From Haematobia irritans (taxonomy: Eukaryota > Arthropoda > Insecta > Diptera > Muscidae): a stretch of DNA of 64,000 nt. Where the stretch lies: positions 111,204,145 to 111,268,144 of the forward strand of contig NC_134398.1 in NCBI RefSeq assembly GCF_050003625.1, given 5' to 3'. The first letter of the stretch is position 1. Each line of letters begins with the position of its first letter. This document shows, piece by piece, positions 37,519-49,176 of this stretch. Made by a program: the position numbers and the translations under genes. Below the pieces are notes generated by a model. It was not told where the DNA came from. It saw only the letters and a program-made list of their open reading frames with translations, and searched no databases.

Positions 37519-40500
37519 ACATAGATATAGTTCTTATTCAAGAACCATACAAATATAAGAACAAGATCTGTGAATTAAGCACTCCGGGTTTCAAACTTTT
37601 GCATAATACCGGTACCGATATAAATCGAGCATGTATAATTGCTAAAAACGAACTAAACTTGTTTCTGCTTCCTTCATTGAGCAATGCAGACACTGTCGTA
37701 GCCAGTCTAGAGATATCCACATGCAAATATTGGGTATCTTCGGTCTACATGGGACATGATAGGGAGATGCCACCCTGTGCCGTTAAGACCTTAGTTGAGG
37801 AGTCACTAAAAACAAAGACAAAACTCATTATGGGATGCGATGCAAATGCACATCATAGTATTTGGGGAAGTAGTGATACTAATGCAAGGGGAGAGTCGCT
37901 AATAGAGTTTATTTTGCGTACTAACCTGGTAGTTTGCAATAAGGGAGATGCACCAACCTTCGTCACCAGGAACAGACAAGAGGTTTTGGACGTAACGTTG
38001 ACCTCTCCGGAACTGAATGATAAGATATCTGAGTGGCAAGTTTTGAGGGAACATAGCTTCTCAGATCATCGCTACATCAGTTTCAGATTGGCTGTTCGTA
38101 CTTCAAAGACCATATTTCCGCCAAACGTTAGGAAAGCTGATTGGAATAGGTATAGGGAATCGTTCAATTCGATGATACCGGAAATGCCGGAGACAAATAT
38201 GAGCACTGTGCAAGATATCGAACACGCAGTGAAGCGGATTACTAAGGCCTTCAACATTTCACTGAAAGCTGCTTGCCCTAGAGGAAAGCCAAGGGGAAAA
38301 AATCGGTCGCCATGGTTGACTACGGAGTTAAGTAATAAGAGGAAATCCTGCAGGAAGTTCTTTAACAAAGCAAAGTCCACAAGAGCTCCGGAGGATTGGG
38401 ACACTTACAAGATGAATCTGAGAGAATATAAACGAGAACTGAGAAGGTCTCAACAAAACTCTTGGGATGATTACTGTAGCAGTATTGAGAATACGTCAGA
38501 GGCTTCCAGACTACGGAAGGTACTAGCATCCACTAACACCGCTCCAGGTTTCATTAAAACATCGGAGGGAAATTGGACATCGTCCAGTGAGGAGACGTTG
38601 GAGGTACTTTTGGACACACACTTCCCTGGAAATCAGACGGTTGAACCATGTTCCGGCGGTGTAACAGAGGCTCAGCGATCATTTCCTATCGAGGAAATTG
38701 TGTCGGAATCTAGAATAAAATGGGCTTTAAATAGCTTTGGACCATTCAAATCCCCCGGACCTGATGGAATTACTCCGGCGGAGTTACAGGCAGTGGCTGA
38801 AAGAGTTATCCCCTGGTTGACGGTGATATATAAACGATGTGTAAACTTAGCATATATTCCAGAAAAGTGGAGGGAAACAAAAGTCGTCTTCATACCTAAA
38901 GCAGGAAAAGCCTCTCACTCGAGTGCGAAGGATTTCGACCAATCAGCTTATCCTCATTCCTACTTAAGACCCTGGAGAGGATGATAGACATGTATCTTAG
39001 AACTAGCGTGGATTCAAGTTTGCTCTCGAAACGACAGCATGCATACTCGAAGGGCAGGTCTACTGAGACCGCATTGCATGAACTAGTCAGCTTTATTGAA
39101 AGCTCACTATCTGTCAAAGAATACACAATCGTGGCGTTTCTAGACATCGAAGGGGCGTTCAATAATGTCCATCCGAGCTCGATATTAAATGGACTGACAA
39201 CTCTGAATGTTGATCCAGGTATACTTAGGCTGTTAGACGAACTTCTAATAAAGAGACGTATTTCAGCCACACTAGGGCAAGCAAACATACAAAGGTATGT
39301 GAACAGAGGCACTCCCCAAGGAGGAGTTCTATCACCTCTTCTTTGGAATGTTGCTATAAACAACCTTCTGCTTTCCCTAGAAAAAGAAATGATAAAAGTG
39401 GTGGCATACGCAGATGATGTGGCGCTAGCAGTCAGGGGAAAATTCCCATCCACAATCAGAGATATTATACAGAGAGCTCTCCGGATGACTGAGAAATGGG
39501 CGAAAGATAATGGTCTTGGTGTAAATCCAGCAAAGACAGAACTAGTCATGTACTGCAAAGATCGCAAAACTCCCACGGTTAGGCCCATTTCCTTAGGGGG
39601 TACTGAAATTCCCTTTGGTGAGTGTGCAAAATACCTTGGCGTTATTTTGGACAGGAAGCTGAATTTTAGGCTTAATATTGAAGAGAGGGCGAGAAAAGCC
39701 ACGGTAGCTTTGTACTCGTGCAAAAAGGCAATAGGGAAAAAGTGGGGACTAAAACCAAAAATTGTGCATTGGCTATACACTGCAGTAGTTAGACCTATAA
39801 TGCTATATGGTGTTGTAGTCTGGTGGCCGGCACTTCAGAAACCGACTTGTTTAGATAAAGTTCAGCGTATGGCGAGCTTATGTATCTCAGGCGCATTTAG
39901 TAAGACAGGAACAGACTCCCTTAATGTCATGCTACATCTATTGCCTTTAGACATTTTGGCCAAACAGTCAGCTGCAACAACGGCTGTGCGGTTGCGCGAG
40001 CTATCGCTGTGGTCGGAAAAAATGTACGGTCATAGTTCGGTCCTCAAAATAATGCCAGATGTGCCTAACGTAGTGGATTATACCCTGGCAAAACCACTTT
40101 TCGACAAAAAGTTTGAAACTCTAATTCCCAACAGTGAGGCGTGGTGTACACAGACCCCGGGGAATAAAAGATATATAGATTTCTATACTGATGGCTCCAA
40201 ATTGAATGGACAAGTGGGGTTCGGAGTATATTCTAAAGATGTGGAAATTCGAATAGCGAAAAGATTACCTAATCACTGTAGTGTTTTTCAGGCTGAAATA
40301 TTAGCAATAAGAGAGGTGGCGAATTGGCTGAGAAGTAATGTTCCAACAAATATTGGCATTAATATATATACAGACAGTCAACCTGCAATAAAATCCTTGG
40401 ACTCTGTGTTCCTCAACTCGAAAACGGCCATCGACTGCCGCAAATCTCTCAATGAGATGGCTGAGCAGTACAATATTCACCTAATATGGGTGCCTGGCCA

Positions 40501-41167
40501 TAGGAACATACCGGGGAACTGCGAAGCGGATGAGTTGGCAAGGCTAGGGACTACCTTACATATTCCAGGGGAACTGGAATTTGTTGGTATGCCCCTAGCT
40601 ACCTGCAAGCTCATGCTGCGTGAGAAGGCTGTTAGGATGGCAAATGTTCGATGGGAGAATTGCAAGGGTTGTAACGACACCAAGCAAATATGGCCCCATT
40701 TCAACTTAAACCGCACACTAGATATGCTAATGTTCTCGAGACGTCAGATATCACTCCTGATATCTGCTATAACGGGTCGCTGCCTGATAGGCGATTTTGC
40801 AAAAACTATTGGCGCGAAGTATAATGACTATTGTATGAGCTGTCATGATGCGGAGGAAAAAGAATCAATTAAACACCTCTTGTGTGAGTGTCCTGCATTT
40901 TGTGTAAAGCGCAAGCAACTTTTAGGAGCATATAGCTTCAGATTACTGGCGGACCTGGAAAACGTTAACTTAAGCAGTCTGCTAATGTTTTTGGAACAAT
41001 CTGGTTGGTTCAACAAAGAAAAATAATCAAGAAGGTTCAGCGGTTAAAACTAGAAGTGCCCATATGTAATAGGTACTTTTAGTTAATGTGGTATCACAAT
41101 GGACTGAATAGTCTAAGTGAGCCTGAATCTTAATCGGGCTGCCACTTTAACCTAACCTAACCTAACC
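37519..41167 (+). mobile_element. LINE copy D, inserted in copy C/E
   Basis: 5'-truncated plus-strand copy starting inside the endonuclease (ATAGTTCTTATTCAAGAACC) and ending in three CCTAA repeats. The target duplication is 13 bp: ATACATTAATGCC (37506-37518) and ATATATTAATGCC (41168-41180), with one difference. Best preserved LINE copy in the window. Confidence 0.95.
37533..41026 (+). pseudogene. LINE copy D ORF2, one frameshift
   Basis: Two long frames, 37599-38984 (upstream codons from about 37533) and 38981-41026, would be one but for a 1-base loss near 38935 (other copies read GATTTCCGACC, here GATTTCGACC). Residues of the second frame: RT with FLDIEGAFNNVH (about 53-64), GTPQGGVLSPLL and VVAYADDVAL (about 141-150); RNase H with FYTDGSKLNGQ, AEILAIREV, IYTDSQPAIKS and CEADELARLG; then CMSCHDAEEKES...CECPAF. 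The first frame supplies the endonuclease (GCDANAHHSIWG, SDHRYISF) from the catalytic Glu of IQEP onward. Confidence 0.94.
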
Positions 41168-41713
41168 ATATATTAATGCCAATATTGCTTGGAGCATTAC
41201 TTCTCAGCCAATTCACCACTTCTCTTATTGCTAATATTTCAGCCTGAAGAACACTACAGTGATCAGGTAATCTTTTCGCTATTCGAAGTTCCAGATCTTT
41301 AGAGTATACTCCGAAACCCACTCGTCCATCCAATTTGGAGCCATCAGTGTAGAAATCTATATATCGTTTATTCCTCGGGGTACGTGTACACCACACCTCA
41401 CTGTTGGTAATTAGAGTCTCAAACTTTTTGTCGAAAAGTGGTCTCGCCAAAGTGTAATCCACTACGTTAGGCACATCTGGCATTACTTTGAGGACCGAAC
41501 TGTGACCGTAACTTTTTTCCGACCACAGCGATAGCTCGCGCAACCGCACAGCCGTTGTTGCAGCTGACTGCAGTACGACATTAAGGGAATTTGTTCCTGT
41601 TTTGCTGAATGCACCTGAGATACACAAGCACGCCATACGCTGAATTTTGTCTAAACTTGTCGGCTGGTGAAGTGCCGGCCATCAGACTACAACACCATAT
41701 AGCATTATAGGTC
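41168..41713 (-). mobile_element. LINE copy C/E, 5' half, first piece (E)
   Basis: Continues copy C from the RNase H toward the RT (FYTDGSKLDGRVGF, SLWSEKSYGHSSV). It has small deletions, for example near 41570. It is cut at 41713 by the Ty3 element and resumes at 45955. Confidence 0.9.
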
Positions 41714-41902
41714 TGAAGGAAACAAATTTAGCTTTTCCTTTTTTTATTACAAAAATTATTTATTGAATATATCTAGTGTGACAGAGGAATATTAATTAAT
41801 TTGAAAAGATTTTTTATTCTCAAAAGCAAAGCAAAGAAAACTAGATGAAAAAGTATTTTTAAATGTAAAGTATGAATAGTGCAAGTAGTATATATTCCCA
41901 CA
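41714..41902 (-). repeat. 3' LTR of the Ty3 element
   Basis: 189 bp, an unusually short LTR; starts TGAAGGAAAC and ends TATTCCCACA in plus orientation. It appears identical to 45762-45950. Confidence 0.96.
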
Positions 41903-41917
41903 GTACCCCCTCCAGTT

Positions 41918-44900
41918 TCAACGGAGTTTGAAACTAACTCTTTTACTTCTTCTGATAGAGGTATCGACATCCTTGTTATTCTCCAGGTTTAGTAATATTT
42001 TTGCAGGCTTTATCCGATCAATAGATACAACTTTCTCCGAGCTGTTTATCTTGATTGTGAATGTTTTGTCACTACGCTTGACTACTAAATATGGACCGCT
42101 ATAAGGACGCTGTAGAGGTTTAGCAACAGCATCATTTCTCAAATATACGTGCGTACAGGAACTAATGTCTTGAGGTAAATATGTGGGACTGTTGCCATGG
42201 CGTGTTATTTTCGAAGTTTGGAGATTTTGCATTCGTTCACAAAATTCTGAAACCCAGTCATTACTTACAGTACATGACGTGTCACCACAAAATTGACCTG
42301 GTATTTGCAATGTCGTGCCATAAACCATCTCTGCAGGTGAGTGATCAACATCGGAGTTGACAATGTTTCTGAGACCAAGCATAATCATAGGCAAAGCTTC
42401 AACCCATTTCGAATCAGTTTGGCATTTTATAGCATTTTTCAATGTACGATGCCACCGCTCAATTTGGCCATTTGCTTGCGGATGGTATGCTGTAGTATGA
42501 ATTACTTTGATACCCAAAATTTTTGCAAACTCTCGAAATAAGGACGATTCGAACTGCCTACCTTGATCAGTTGTGACTTGCTTTGGAATCCCAAACCTTG
42601 AAATCCACCCTTGAAAAAACGAATTGGCAACGGTTTCGGCAGTGATGTCTTCTATGGGTATAGCTTCCGCCCACCTTGTAAAACGATCAATGCAAGTAAG
42701 GCAATATCGGCAACCTTTCGAAGGTGGCAAAGGTCCAACGAGGTCAATGCTAACATAAGCAAAACGATCTTTAGGTACGGCATAACTTCCTACCTTGCTT
42801 TTCGTATGTCTCCCAACCTTAGACATTTGACATGCATTACACATTTTTGACCACGATGGAATGTCTGCTTTCATTGATGGCCACACAAAGCGCTCAGTAA
42901 TCAGCTTAAGAGTGGCTTTTGGACCAGGATGCGCCAAGTTGTGGACCATTTTGAAAACCTCAAATCTGAAATTCTTTGTAATAAATGGACGAATAACCTG
43001 TGTTGAACAATCGCAGTACAATTCGAATCCACTTTCGGGCATTGGAATCTTCTTGAGGACCAAACTACTCTCATTAGAATTCAACAGACTACTTAACTCA
43101 CAATCGCTTTGCTGCTCTTTTGCCAACTGCTCATAGTTTAAAGGCGATGGGACAGAAATCGTTTCCACTCTTGACAAAAAATCTGCTGTTACATTGTCCA
43201 TACCTCGTACATATCGAATGTCAGTGGTATGCTGACCTATGTAGTCTAACTGACGAAGTTGTCTCGGCGAAGCTTTTTCAAGTCTCTGTGCAAAAGCAAA
43301 TGACAGAGGCTTATGATCAGTAAAAATAGAAAATTGTCGACCTTCGAGGAAGTATTGGAAACTCTTTAAGCCCGAATATGCCGCTTGCAATTCACGGTCA
43401 TATGTGCTATATCGACGTTGAGCTTCCGAGAATTTCTTCGAATAAAATCCAAGAGGCACCCACTTGCCGTTGACAAATTGTTGAAGAACTGCGCCCATAC
43501 CGAAATCTGATGCGTCTACCCATAAAGAAGTAGGAGCACCCTCCACCGGATATGTAAGAAGAGTTGCGTTTGATAGTTGGTCTTTGCAATCTTGAAAAGC
43601 GCTTACAAGTTCCTCCGTCCAAGTAATTCTTCGCTTATCTTTTTTCTTTTGCCCTTTCTTAATATCGTGAAGAATCGCTTGGGCTTCCGCCGCATTTGGA
43701 ATGAAGCGTCGATAAAAGTTGAGAAGTCCCAAGAATTGACTCAACTCGTGCAATGTTTCTGGTTGTTTATATTCTTTTATTGCTTTTACACGCTCAGCAT
43801 TGGGTAGCAAGCCATCGGTTGTAACTAAATATCCCAAAAAACTTATCTCAGACTTACCGAATTCACATTTTGATACATTAATTGTGAGGCCAAAATGTCG
43901 CAATCTCTCGAAAAGCTGCCGTAAATGCCTTTTATGTTCTTCTAAGTTCTCGGATGCCACCAAAATGTCGTCGATATAGACATAACAGAAATTAAATTCT
44001 CGAACGACACCATTCATGAAACGCTGAAAAGTTTGCGCAGCGTTGCACAAACCGAAAGGCATACGGGTGAATTCGAACAATCCAAATGGCGTGGTGATAG
44101 CTGTTTTCGGAATATCTTCCTCTTCTACCGGAATTTGGAAATATCCTTTAATCAAATCGATTTTTGAAAATACATTTTTGCCATGTAAATTTCCTGCAAA
44201 ATCATGGATATGTGGCACGGGGTATCGGTCGGGAATTGTCACTTTGTTCAATGCCCTATAGTCTCCACAAAGCCTCCATTCGTTATTGGCCTTTGGTACC
44301 AAAGTAATGGGCTGGCCCAACTGCTCTTTGAGGGCCGACATATTCCAAGCTGAAGCATATATTCGAACTCTTTTTTAACTATTTTCAACTTTTCAGGCGA
44401 CAATCTCCTAGGCTTGCTATAAACAGGCGGACCTTTCGTTGCTATCACATGTGTTACTGAATGCTTAACTTGAGGTATTTTATTCGACGGTCTTGCTACG
44501 TCTCTGAACTCGCTGATTAAGGAATAGAACGGAGAATTTTGCGGGAGTGTATTGCAAGTGACTGAAGATATTTGAGGTATAGTTGATAATGAACACTCAA
44601 CCTTCAAATTTGTCCTTTTATCTATGAGGCAGCGTCTTCTTATATCGACAAGCAAATCGAAATTCTCTAAAAAATCAGAGCCAATGATAGGCTGGGTTAT
44701 ATCAGCTATAACGAACGGCCATACCAAATCTCTTCTTAAACCAAGATAAAGCTTAAGCATTTTTGTGCCAAATGTTTTAATCGGAGTTCTATTTGCTGCT
44801 TGTAGTTCGAACGCTTCCACTTCGCCCCGCTTTCCATATAAAGATGCTGGAATCACTGACACATCAGCCCCAGTATCCACTAAAAATTGTTGCTTGGAAG

Positions 44901-44952
44901 ACTGATCCCGTAACATGAGGCGACATATCTTCAGTTCTCCTTCGTCCGTCAC
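41918..44952 (-). pseudogene. Ty3 pol: protease, RT, RNase H, integrase
   Basis: 44952-44248: retropepsin FLVDTGADVSVIPASLY and the IIGSDFL block. 44341-41918: reverse transcriptase with [30 protein letters not shown] and the YIDD box ([13 protein letters not shown]); RNase H ([13 protein letters not shown]); integrase with zinc region ([17 protein letters not shown]) and catalytic [21 protein letters not shown] and [10 protein letters not shown]. The two frames should be one: a single missing base near 44292 (SSWASPL, then [10 protein letters not shown] in another frame) is the only lesion seen. Pol is reached from gag by a -1 shift. Confidence 0.95.
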
Positions 44953-44969
44953 CGAAGGCGAAGGAGATT

Positions 44970-45773
44970 CTAGTTTTCCGATTTATAAGAACAGGGAGAC
45001 CGACACTTCGTGGCTTTATCACCAAATTTAAAGTGATACCAACACTTCCATCCCTCATTTGTTTCACCATGGGACCGAGTCTTACTTTCTCTACGTTTTC
45101 TGGATGTACTACGGTTACGTTGTGTTGTTCGCAGCTCATCAAATTTTCGTATTATTGCATTAATTTGCCCTTCAAGGTTATCTAGTCTTGATACTGGGTC
45201 AGATTTACTTACTTGATTTATCGATGCATTTCCGAGATGGTCGTTTATTTTATCTGCCATGATCGATAGTTTATCCAAATTGTCAGTACTCACGGAAAGA
45301 ACAGCTTTTATCGTTGCTGGCAACCGTTGGAACCATAAAGATCGTAGGATTTCTTCGGATACCTTTCCAGATGCTAATTGGCGCATATCGCGCAGCATCG
45401 CTGAAGGTTTTCTATCGCCCAAATCCACATTTTCCATAAGCTTCTGCAGACGTTTTTCTTCTGAATCTTGAAACTCAACCAGCAGAGCGTTTTTCAGGGA
45501 ATTGTACAAATCTCGCTCTGGAGGATTCTCGATTATGTGGCTTACCGCATTAAGGATGTTGCTTTCTATAGAGCCAACCAGCGTATGGTATTTCGTGGAA
45601 TCCTGAGAAATCCCAGCGTTAATAAATTGACTCTCCATCTGGCTAAACCACAATTTTGGATTCGCCTTCCAAAACGGCGGAACTTTTACTGCAACACGTG
45701 AAATTGTTGAATTTTCCTCCATATTATCAGGCATTGTTCTCAAATACTCAGGGGTCACCAATGAAGGAAACAA
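44970..45773 (-). CDS. gag: Ty3 gag
   Basis: 267 codons, no lesion. Starts at ATG 45771-45773, whose first bases lie inside the 5' LTR (the LTR begins at 45762 and the protein opens MFPSLVTPEY), an unusual overlap. The N-terminal half has the gag core signature of insect Ty3 elements (VPPFWKANPKLWFSQMESQF). A basic Ser/Arg region (RNRSTSRKRRESKTRS) follows, then one Cys/His nucleic-acid motif (CWYHFKFGDKATKC). The protein should assemble virus-like particles for the element. Alternative start MPDNMEEN lies 14 codons further on. Confidence 0.9.
   Translation of the reverse strand: MFPSLVTPEYLRTMPDNMEENSTISRVAVKVPPFWKANPKLWFSQMESQFINAGISQDSTKYHTLVGSIESNILNAVSHIIENPPERDLYNSLKNALLVEFQDSEEKRLQKLMENVDLGDRKPSAMLRDMRQLASGKVSEEILRSLWFQRLPATIKAVLSVSTDNLDKLSIMADKINDHLGNASINQVSKSDPVSRLDNLEGQINAIIRKFDELRTTQRNRSTSRKRRESKTRSHGETNEGWKCWYHFKFGDKATKCRSPCSYKSEN
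44973..44979 (-). promoter_or_regulatory. Probable -1 gag-pol frameshift site
   Basis: On the minus strand the heptamer GGAAAAC lies immediately before the gag stop TAG (read G GAA AAC TAG). The protease frame is exactly -1 to gag and open across this point (GKLESPSPSVTDEGEL). The A-site codon AAC re-pairs as AAA; the P-site re-pairing is only partial, so the site is plausible rather than canonical. Confidence 0.5.
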
Positions 45774-45950
45774 ATTTAGCTTTTCCTTTTTTTATTACAA
45801 AAATTATTTATTGAATATATCTAGTGTGACAGAGGAATATTAATTAATTTGAAAAGATTTTTTATTCTCAAAAGCAAAGCAAAGAAAACTAGATGAAAAA
45901 GTATTTTTAAATGTAAAGTATGAATAGTGCAAGTAGTATATATTCCCACA
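45762..45950 (-). repeat. 5' LTR of the Ty3 element
   Basis: 189 bp; matches 41714-41902. Promoter and polyadenylation signals of the element must lie here, but I cannot point to a clear TATA box. Confidence 0.96.
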
Positions 45951-45954
45951 GGTC

Positions 45955-46167
45955 TAACCACTGGCGTGTATAGCCAATGCACAATTTTTGGTTTTAGTCC
46001 CCACTTTTTCCCTATTGCCTTTTTGCACGAGTATAAAGCTACCGTTGCTTTCCTCGCCCTTTCTTCAATATTAAGCTTAAAATTCAGCTTCCTGTCCAAA
46101 ATAACGCCAAGGTATTTTGCACACTCGCCAAAGGGAATTTCAATATCCCCTAAGGAAATGGGCCTAA
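45955..46167 (-). mobile_element. LINE copy C/E, 5' end (E)
   Basis: Continues copy E beyond the Ty3 element through the RT thumb (DRKLNFKLNIEERARKATVA, GECAKYLGVIL). It ends at GGCCTAA (46167), so the element was 5' truncated here. The CCGTTAATA duplication (46168-46176) marks the border with the Helitron. Confidence 0.9.
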
Positions 46168-48061
46168 CCGTTAATAATGATTGCCTCAATCAAATTCTGC
46201 ATAAGTCTTTTTACCGAAAGTCGAGTTCCGTTGCATAGTCGCGGTGGATTCAAATTACGCAATATCATAATAACCGTACCAACTTTGAGTTGCAACTTGC
46301 AAGTTATGTGGTAGAAATCCTGATAAATCCAGAGAGTCTGGATTTGTTACGGAATCAACGGATTTCTATGTCACCAAATCGCCAGCAATTTTTGATTGAA
46401 TCGTGAAATTCAGTGCGTGTACATAATTTTTTTGCCGCAAGAATTGCTCGTTGACTTAACAAAGCATAATTCTGATAATTCTCACTAATATTTGGGAAAA
46501 CATTTTCAATAAGTGCTAATTGAGAGTCTACAAATTGACAAAAGTCGTTGGTAAGCGTTATTGGTTTAATATCAACTGGGACTTTTCCATTTCCAACAGC
46601 TAACATTTGTTTGGAAAATTGTGCAGCACGTTGATCATTCTGAAGTTGAACTTTCATATTAGTAATTAACGATAATGTTTTTACGTCATTCCATAAAGGT
46701 GATGCCTTCAGGCAAGCATTCAATTCATTTGCAGGCATTCCACGGGGAATTACTGGCAACGTCTGCCTGAAATCGCCTCCCAACAATATTATCAAACCGC
46801 CAAAGATGTTGTTATTTCTCCGAAGATCCTTTAGATCTGCTTCACCCATTGCAAAGAAGCTAGTCAATGTTGTCGATATTGGTCTCTCAGCTCGTTGTAG
46901 CGCATTAGCCTCAGTGAAGTAAACTCTTTGGTCATTTTCCAAATGCACAACTAAGTGTACAACTGTGGGATATCTTTCATGAATTTGAAATGAAAATAAG
47001 CGCCACAATGCTTCATTAGTACTGACATATCTGCCTATTTGGAAGTTACTGATTTCGTCATTCTCATTTTCCGACGCAATACCAAACACAGTCATGCCAC
47101 TGACTTTTGCGACACACTTGCACAAATATTTGATTAATTTCGCCGAATGGCACCTCTCTACGTTTGTATGTGTTTCAAAAATTCGTGATAGAAGCGGGCA
47201 ATATGGTACAATAAATTCATTTCCGATATCAATATATTGATTTTTGACTTTAACTTCGATAGTTCGACCATTATCTTCTTTTGAACTCCGACGATAAACT
47301 GGATATCCATCGTTACCTGTGACTGTTTCAGCAACTAACGGTCGCGGATATCGTTTTGTGTACTTTCCATCAACCATGCAAGGCGACAATGGATTTAATG
47401 CAGCGCACGGTCCATGCACCATCTGTGTTGTCACAATGTCGTGTAGATGGGGATCAGTGACTGGATCGGGAATTTCAGCGGATATAATGTCATCCACTTC
47501 ATTTGAATGTAATTTGTTCAGCAACCATATTAGTAGAGCATGTGGTAGTCCACGCTTCTGCCATTCCACCGAGTACATATAACATCGTGTGCCACCAAAA
47601 ATTCGATACTTAGTAAGGACATCCATCATAACCTTGAGTTGTTGCTGAAATACTCTGGCGATTATGTCATGGCGATCTTGCGGTTTTTGGCCCGGTTCCA
47701 ACTCACGTTCAATTTTCGTCCACTTCGAATTGCATGTGAACGTAATAAATAAATCCGGAGTTCCATATTCGTGCATGTGACGTGGGCTTCCGGTATAAGA
47801 TGATGGAAGAATCGTCAGACGTCCAATATTCTGAACATCACTATCTGAATGCATAGCATCACGCAAGTGTATTTAGTCCTCAGATCGTAGCTTTGCCTGA
47901 TTGAATCGGACTAACCCTAAACGTTCGATCTCGACTTTGACATACATATCGACGAATTGCTGGAATAGCCGACGGCACTTAAGAATGACATTCCCCTCAT
48001 GTGTACGAATCATCATACGATACACATAGTAATTTATTGCGCTTAGATTTTTATTATTCAA
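46168..48061 (-). pseudogene. Helitron Rep/helicase, N-terminal part
   Basis: Minus strand. MNNKNLSAINYYVYRMMIRT begins at 48061, but 5' coding is missing. A TAC-to-TAA type stop (47873-47875, after RLRSED-like KLRSED) splits the otherwise same frame. Helitron N-terminal block: LTILPSSYTGSPRHMHEYGT, TPDLFITFTCNSKW. The HUH region reads EWQKRGLPHALLIWLL, lacking the second His of the expected HAH. Further on, FQIGRYVSTNEALWRLFSF and then a jump to PIF1 GGDFRQTLPVIPRG, indicating an internal deletion that removed Walker A. Continues to 35102 after removal of insertions. Confidence 0.92.
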
Positions 48062-48450
48062 CCGTCGAACGGAACGGACGTGTTTTTTAAAGGGGATAAA
48101 CTGATCGTAATAGGTACCTACTTAGAATTTCAAGTGTGGTGGGATATTAAGCCACCATGCAGCGAAATTCAAAGTCATCCACTGGGTTGCTAACTTCAGG
48201 GCCCAGTGGACGGGTATCGACTGGAGTTATAAATTTGGGCAATGACAAAGAGTTAGGCCCAATTAGTCGACCTGTAGACGGGTCGACAGGTGGCGACATT
48301 TTGACAAGTCGTACTTTTCTAAGGTAACGACATCAAAAGGAGGTAATCCCTCACGAAAGAGATTCAAGGAACGCAGAAATGCTTTGTTTATCCTAAAGAA
48401 GTTAGGATCAGTCGATCCAAGCACGCTGTCGGCTAAACAAAGCGATTCCT
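48062..48450 (+). mobile_element. LINE fragment G: 5' UTR and ORF1 start
   Basis: Plus-strand copy of the LINE 5' end (CGTCGAACGGAACGGACGTG, then ORF1 MQRNSKSSTGLLTSGPSGRV), matching the 5' end of copy B at 31480-31575. It ends at AGCGATTCCTTA, where the tail of copy F begins on the other strand. Confidence 0.88.
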
Positions 48451-49176
48451 TAGGTTAGGCTAAAGTGGCAGCCCGATTAAGATTCAGGCTCACTTAGACT
48501 AATCAGTCCATTGTGATACCACATTAACTAAAAGTACCTATTACATATGGGCACTTCTAGCTTTAACCGCTGAACCTTCTTGATTATTTTTCTTCGCTGA
48601 ACCAACCAGATTGTTCCAAAAACATTAGCAGACTGCTTAAGTTAACGTTTTCCAGATCCGCCAGTAATCTGAAGCTATATGCTCCTAAAAGTTGCTTGGG
48701 CTTTACACAAAATGAAGGACACTCACACAAGAGGTGTTTAATTGATTCCTTTTCCTCCGCATCATGACAGCTCATACAATAGTCATTATACTTCGCGCCT
48801 ATAGTTTTTGCAAAATCGCCTATCAGGCAGCGACCCGTTATAGCAGATATCAGGAGTGATATCTGCCGTCTCGAGAACACTAGCATATCTAGTGTGCGGT
48901 TTAAGTTTAAATGGGGCCATATTTGCTCCCATCGAACATTTGCCATCATAACAGCCTTCTCACGCAGCATGAGCTTGCACGTAGAAAGGGGCATACCAAC
49001 AGATTCCAGTTCCCCGGTATGTTCCTATAGCCGGGCACCCATATTAGGTGAATATTGTACTGCTCAGCCATCTCATTGAGAAATTTGCGGCAGTCGATGG
49101 CCGTTTTCGAGTTGAGGAACACAGAGTCCAAGGATTTTATTGCAGGTTGACTGTCTGAGTATATATTAATGCCCAC
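48451..49176 (-). mobile_element. LINE copy F, 3' part
   Basis: GGTTAGG tail, 3' UTR and RNase H/Cys-His end of ORF2 (CMSCHDAEEKESIKHLLCEC at about 48750-48820). Some internal deletions (near 48925 and 49013). Split at 49176 by the BEL element; resumes at 58914. Confidence 0.9.

Larger units (their letters stand above)
41714..45950 (-). mobile_element. Ty3-type LTR retrotransposon, very young
   Basis: 189 bp LTRs at 41714-41902 and 45762-45950, which I read as identical base for base, start TG and end CA on both strands. 4 bp target duplication GGTC (41710-41713, 45951-45954) in LINE E. On the minus strand the sequence after the 5' LTR begins TTGGTGACCCC (primer binding), and a purine run AACTGGAGGGGGTAC precedes the 3' LTR. 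The order gag, protease, RT, RNase H, integrase is Ty3 type. No envelope gene. Confidence 0.97.
34874..48061 (-). mobile_element. Helitron, interrupted by mariner and LINE insertions
   Basis: Rolling-circle element on the minus strand, split into 48061-46168, 36717-36683 and 35393-34874. The pieces join in one reading direction once the DD37E mariner (35394-36682) and LINE C/E (36718-46167, flanked by CCGTTAATA on each side) are removed; the helicase frame then continues through all three. A candidate 3' terminus is a perfect palindrome-like hairpin ending in CTAG (34874-34905: CTAGCAAA...TTTGCTAG), matching the Helitron hairpin-plus-CTRR rule. The 5' part is cut off at 48061 by LINE fragment G. 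Confidence 0.85.

Noticed and set aside
42341..45701. Plus-strand frames of 66-91 codons over the Ty3 element
   Set aside because: Antisense to gag and pol, no independent support.
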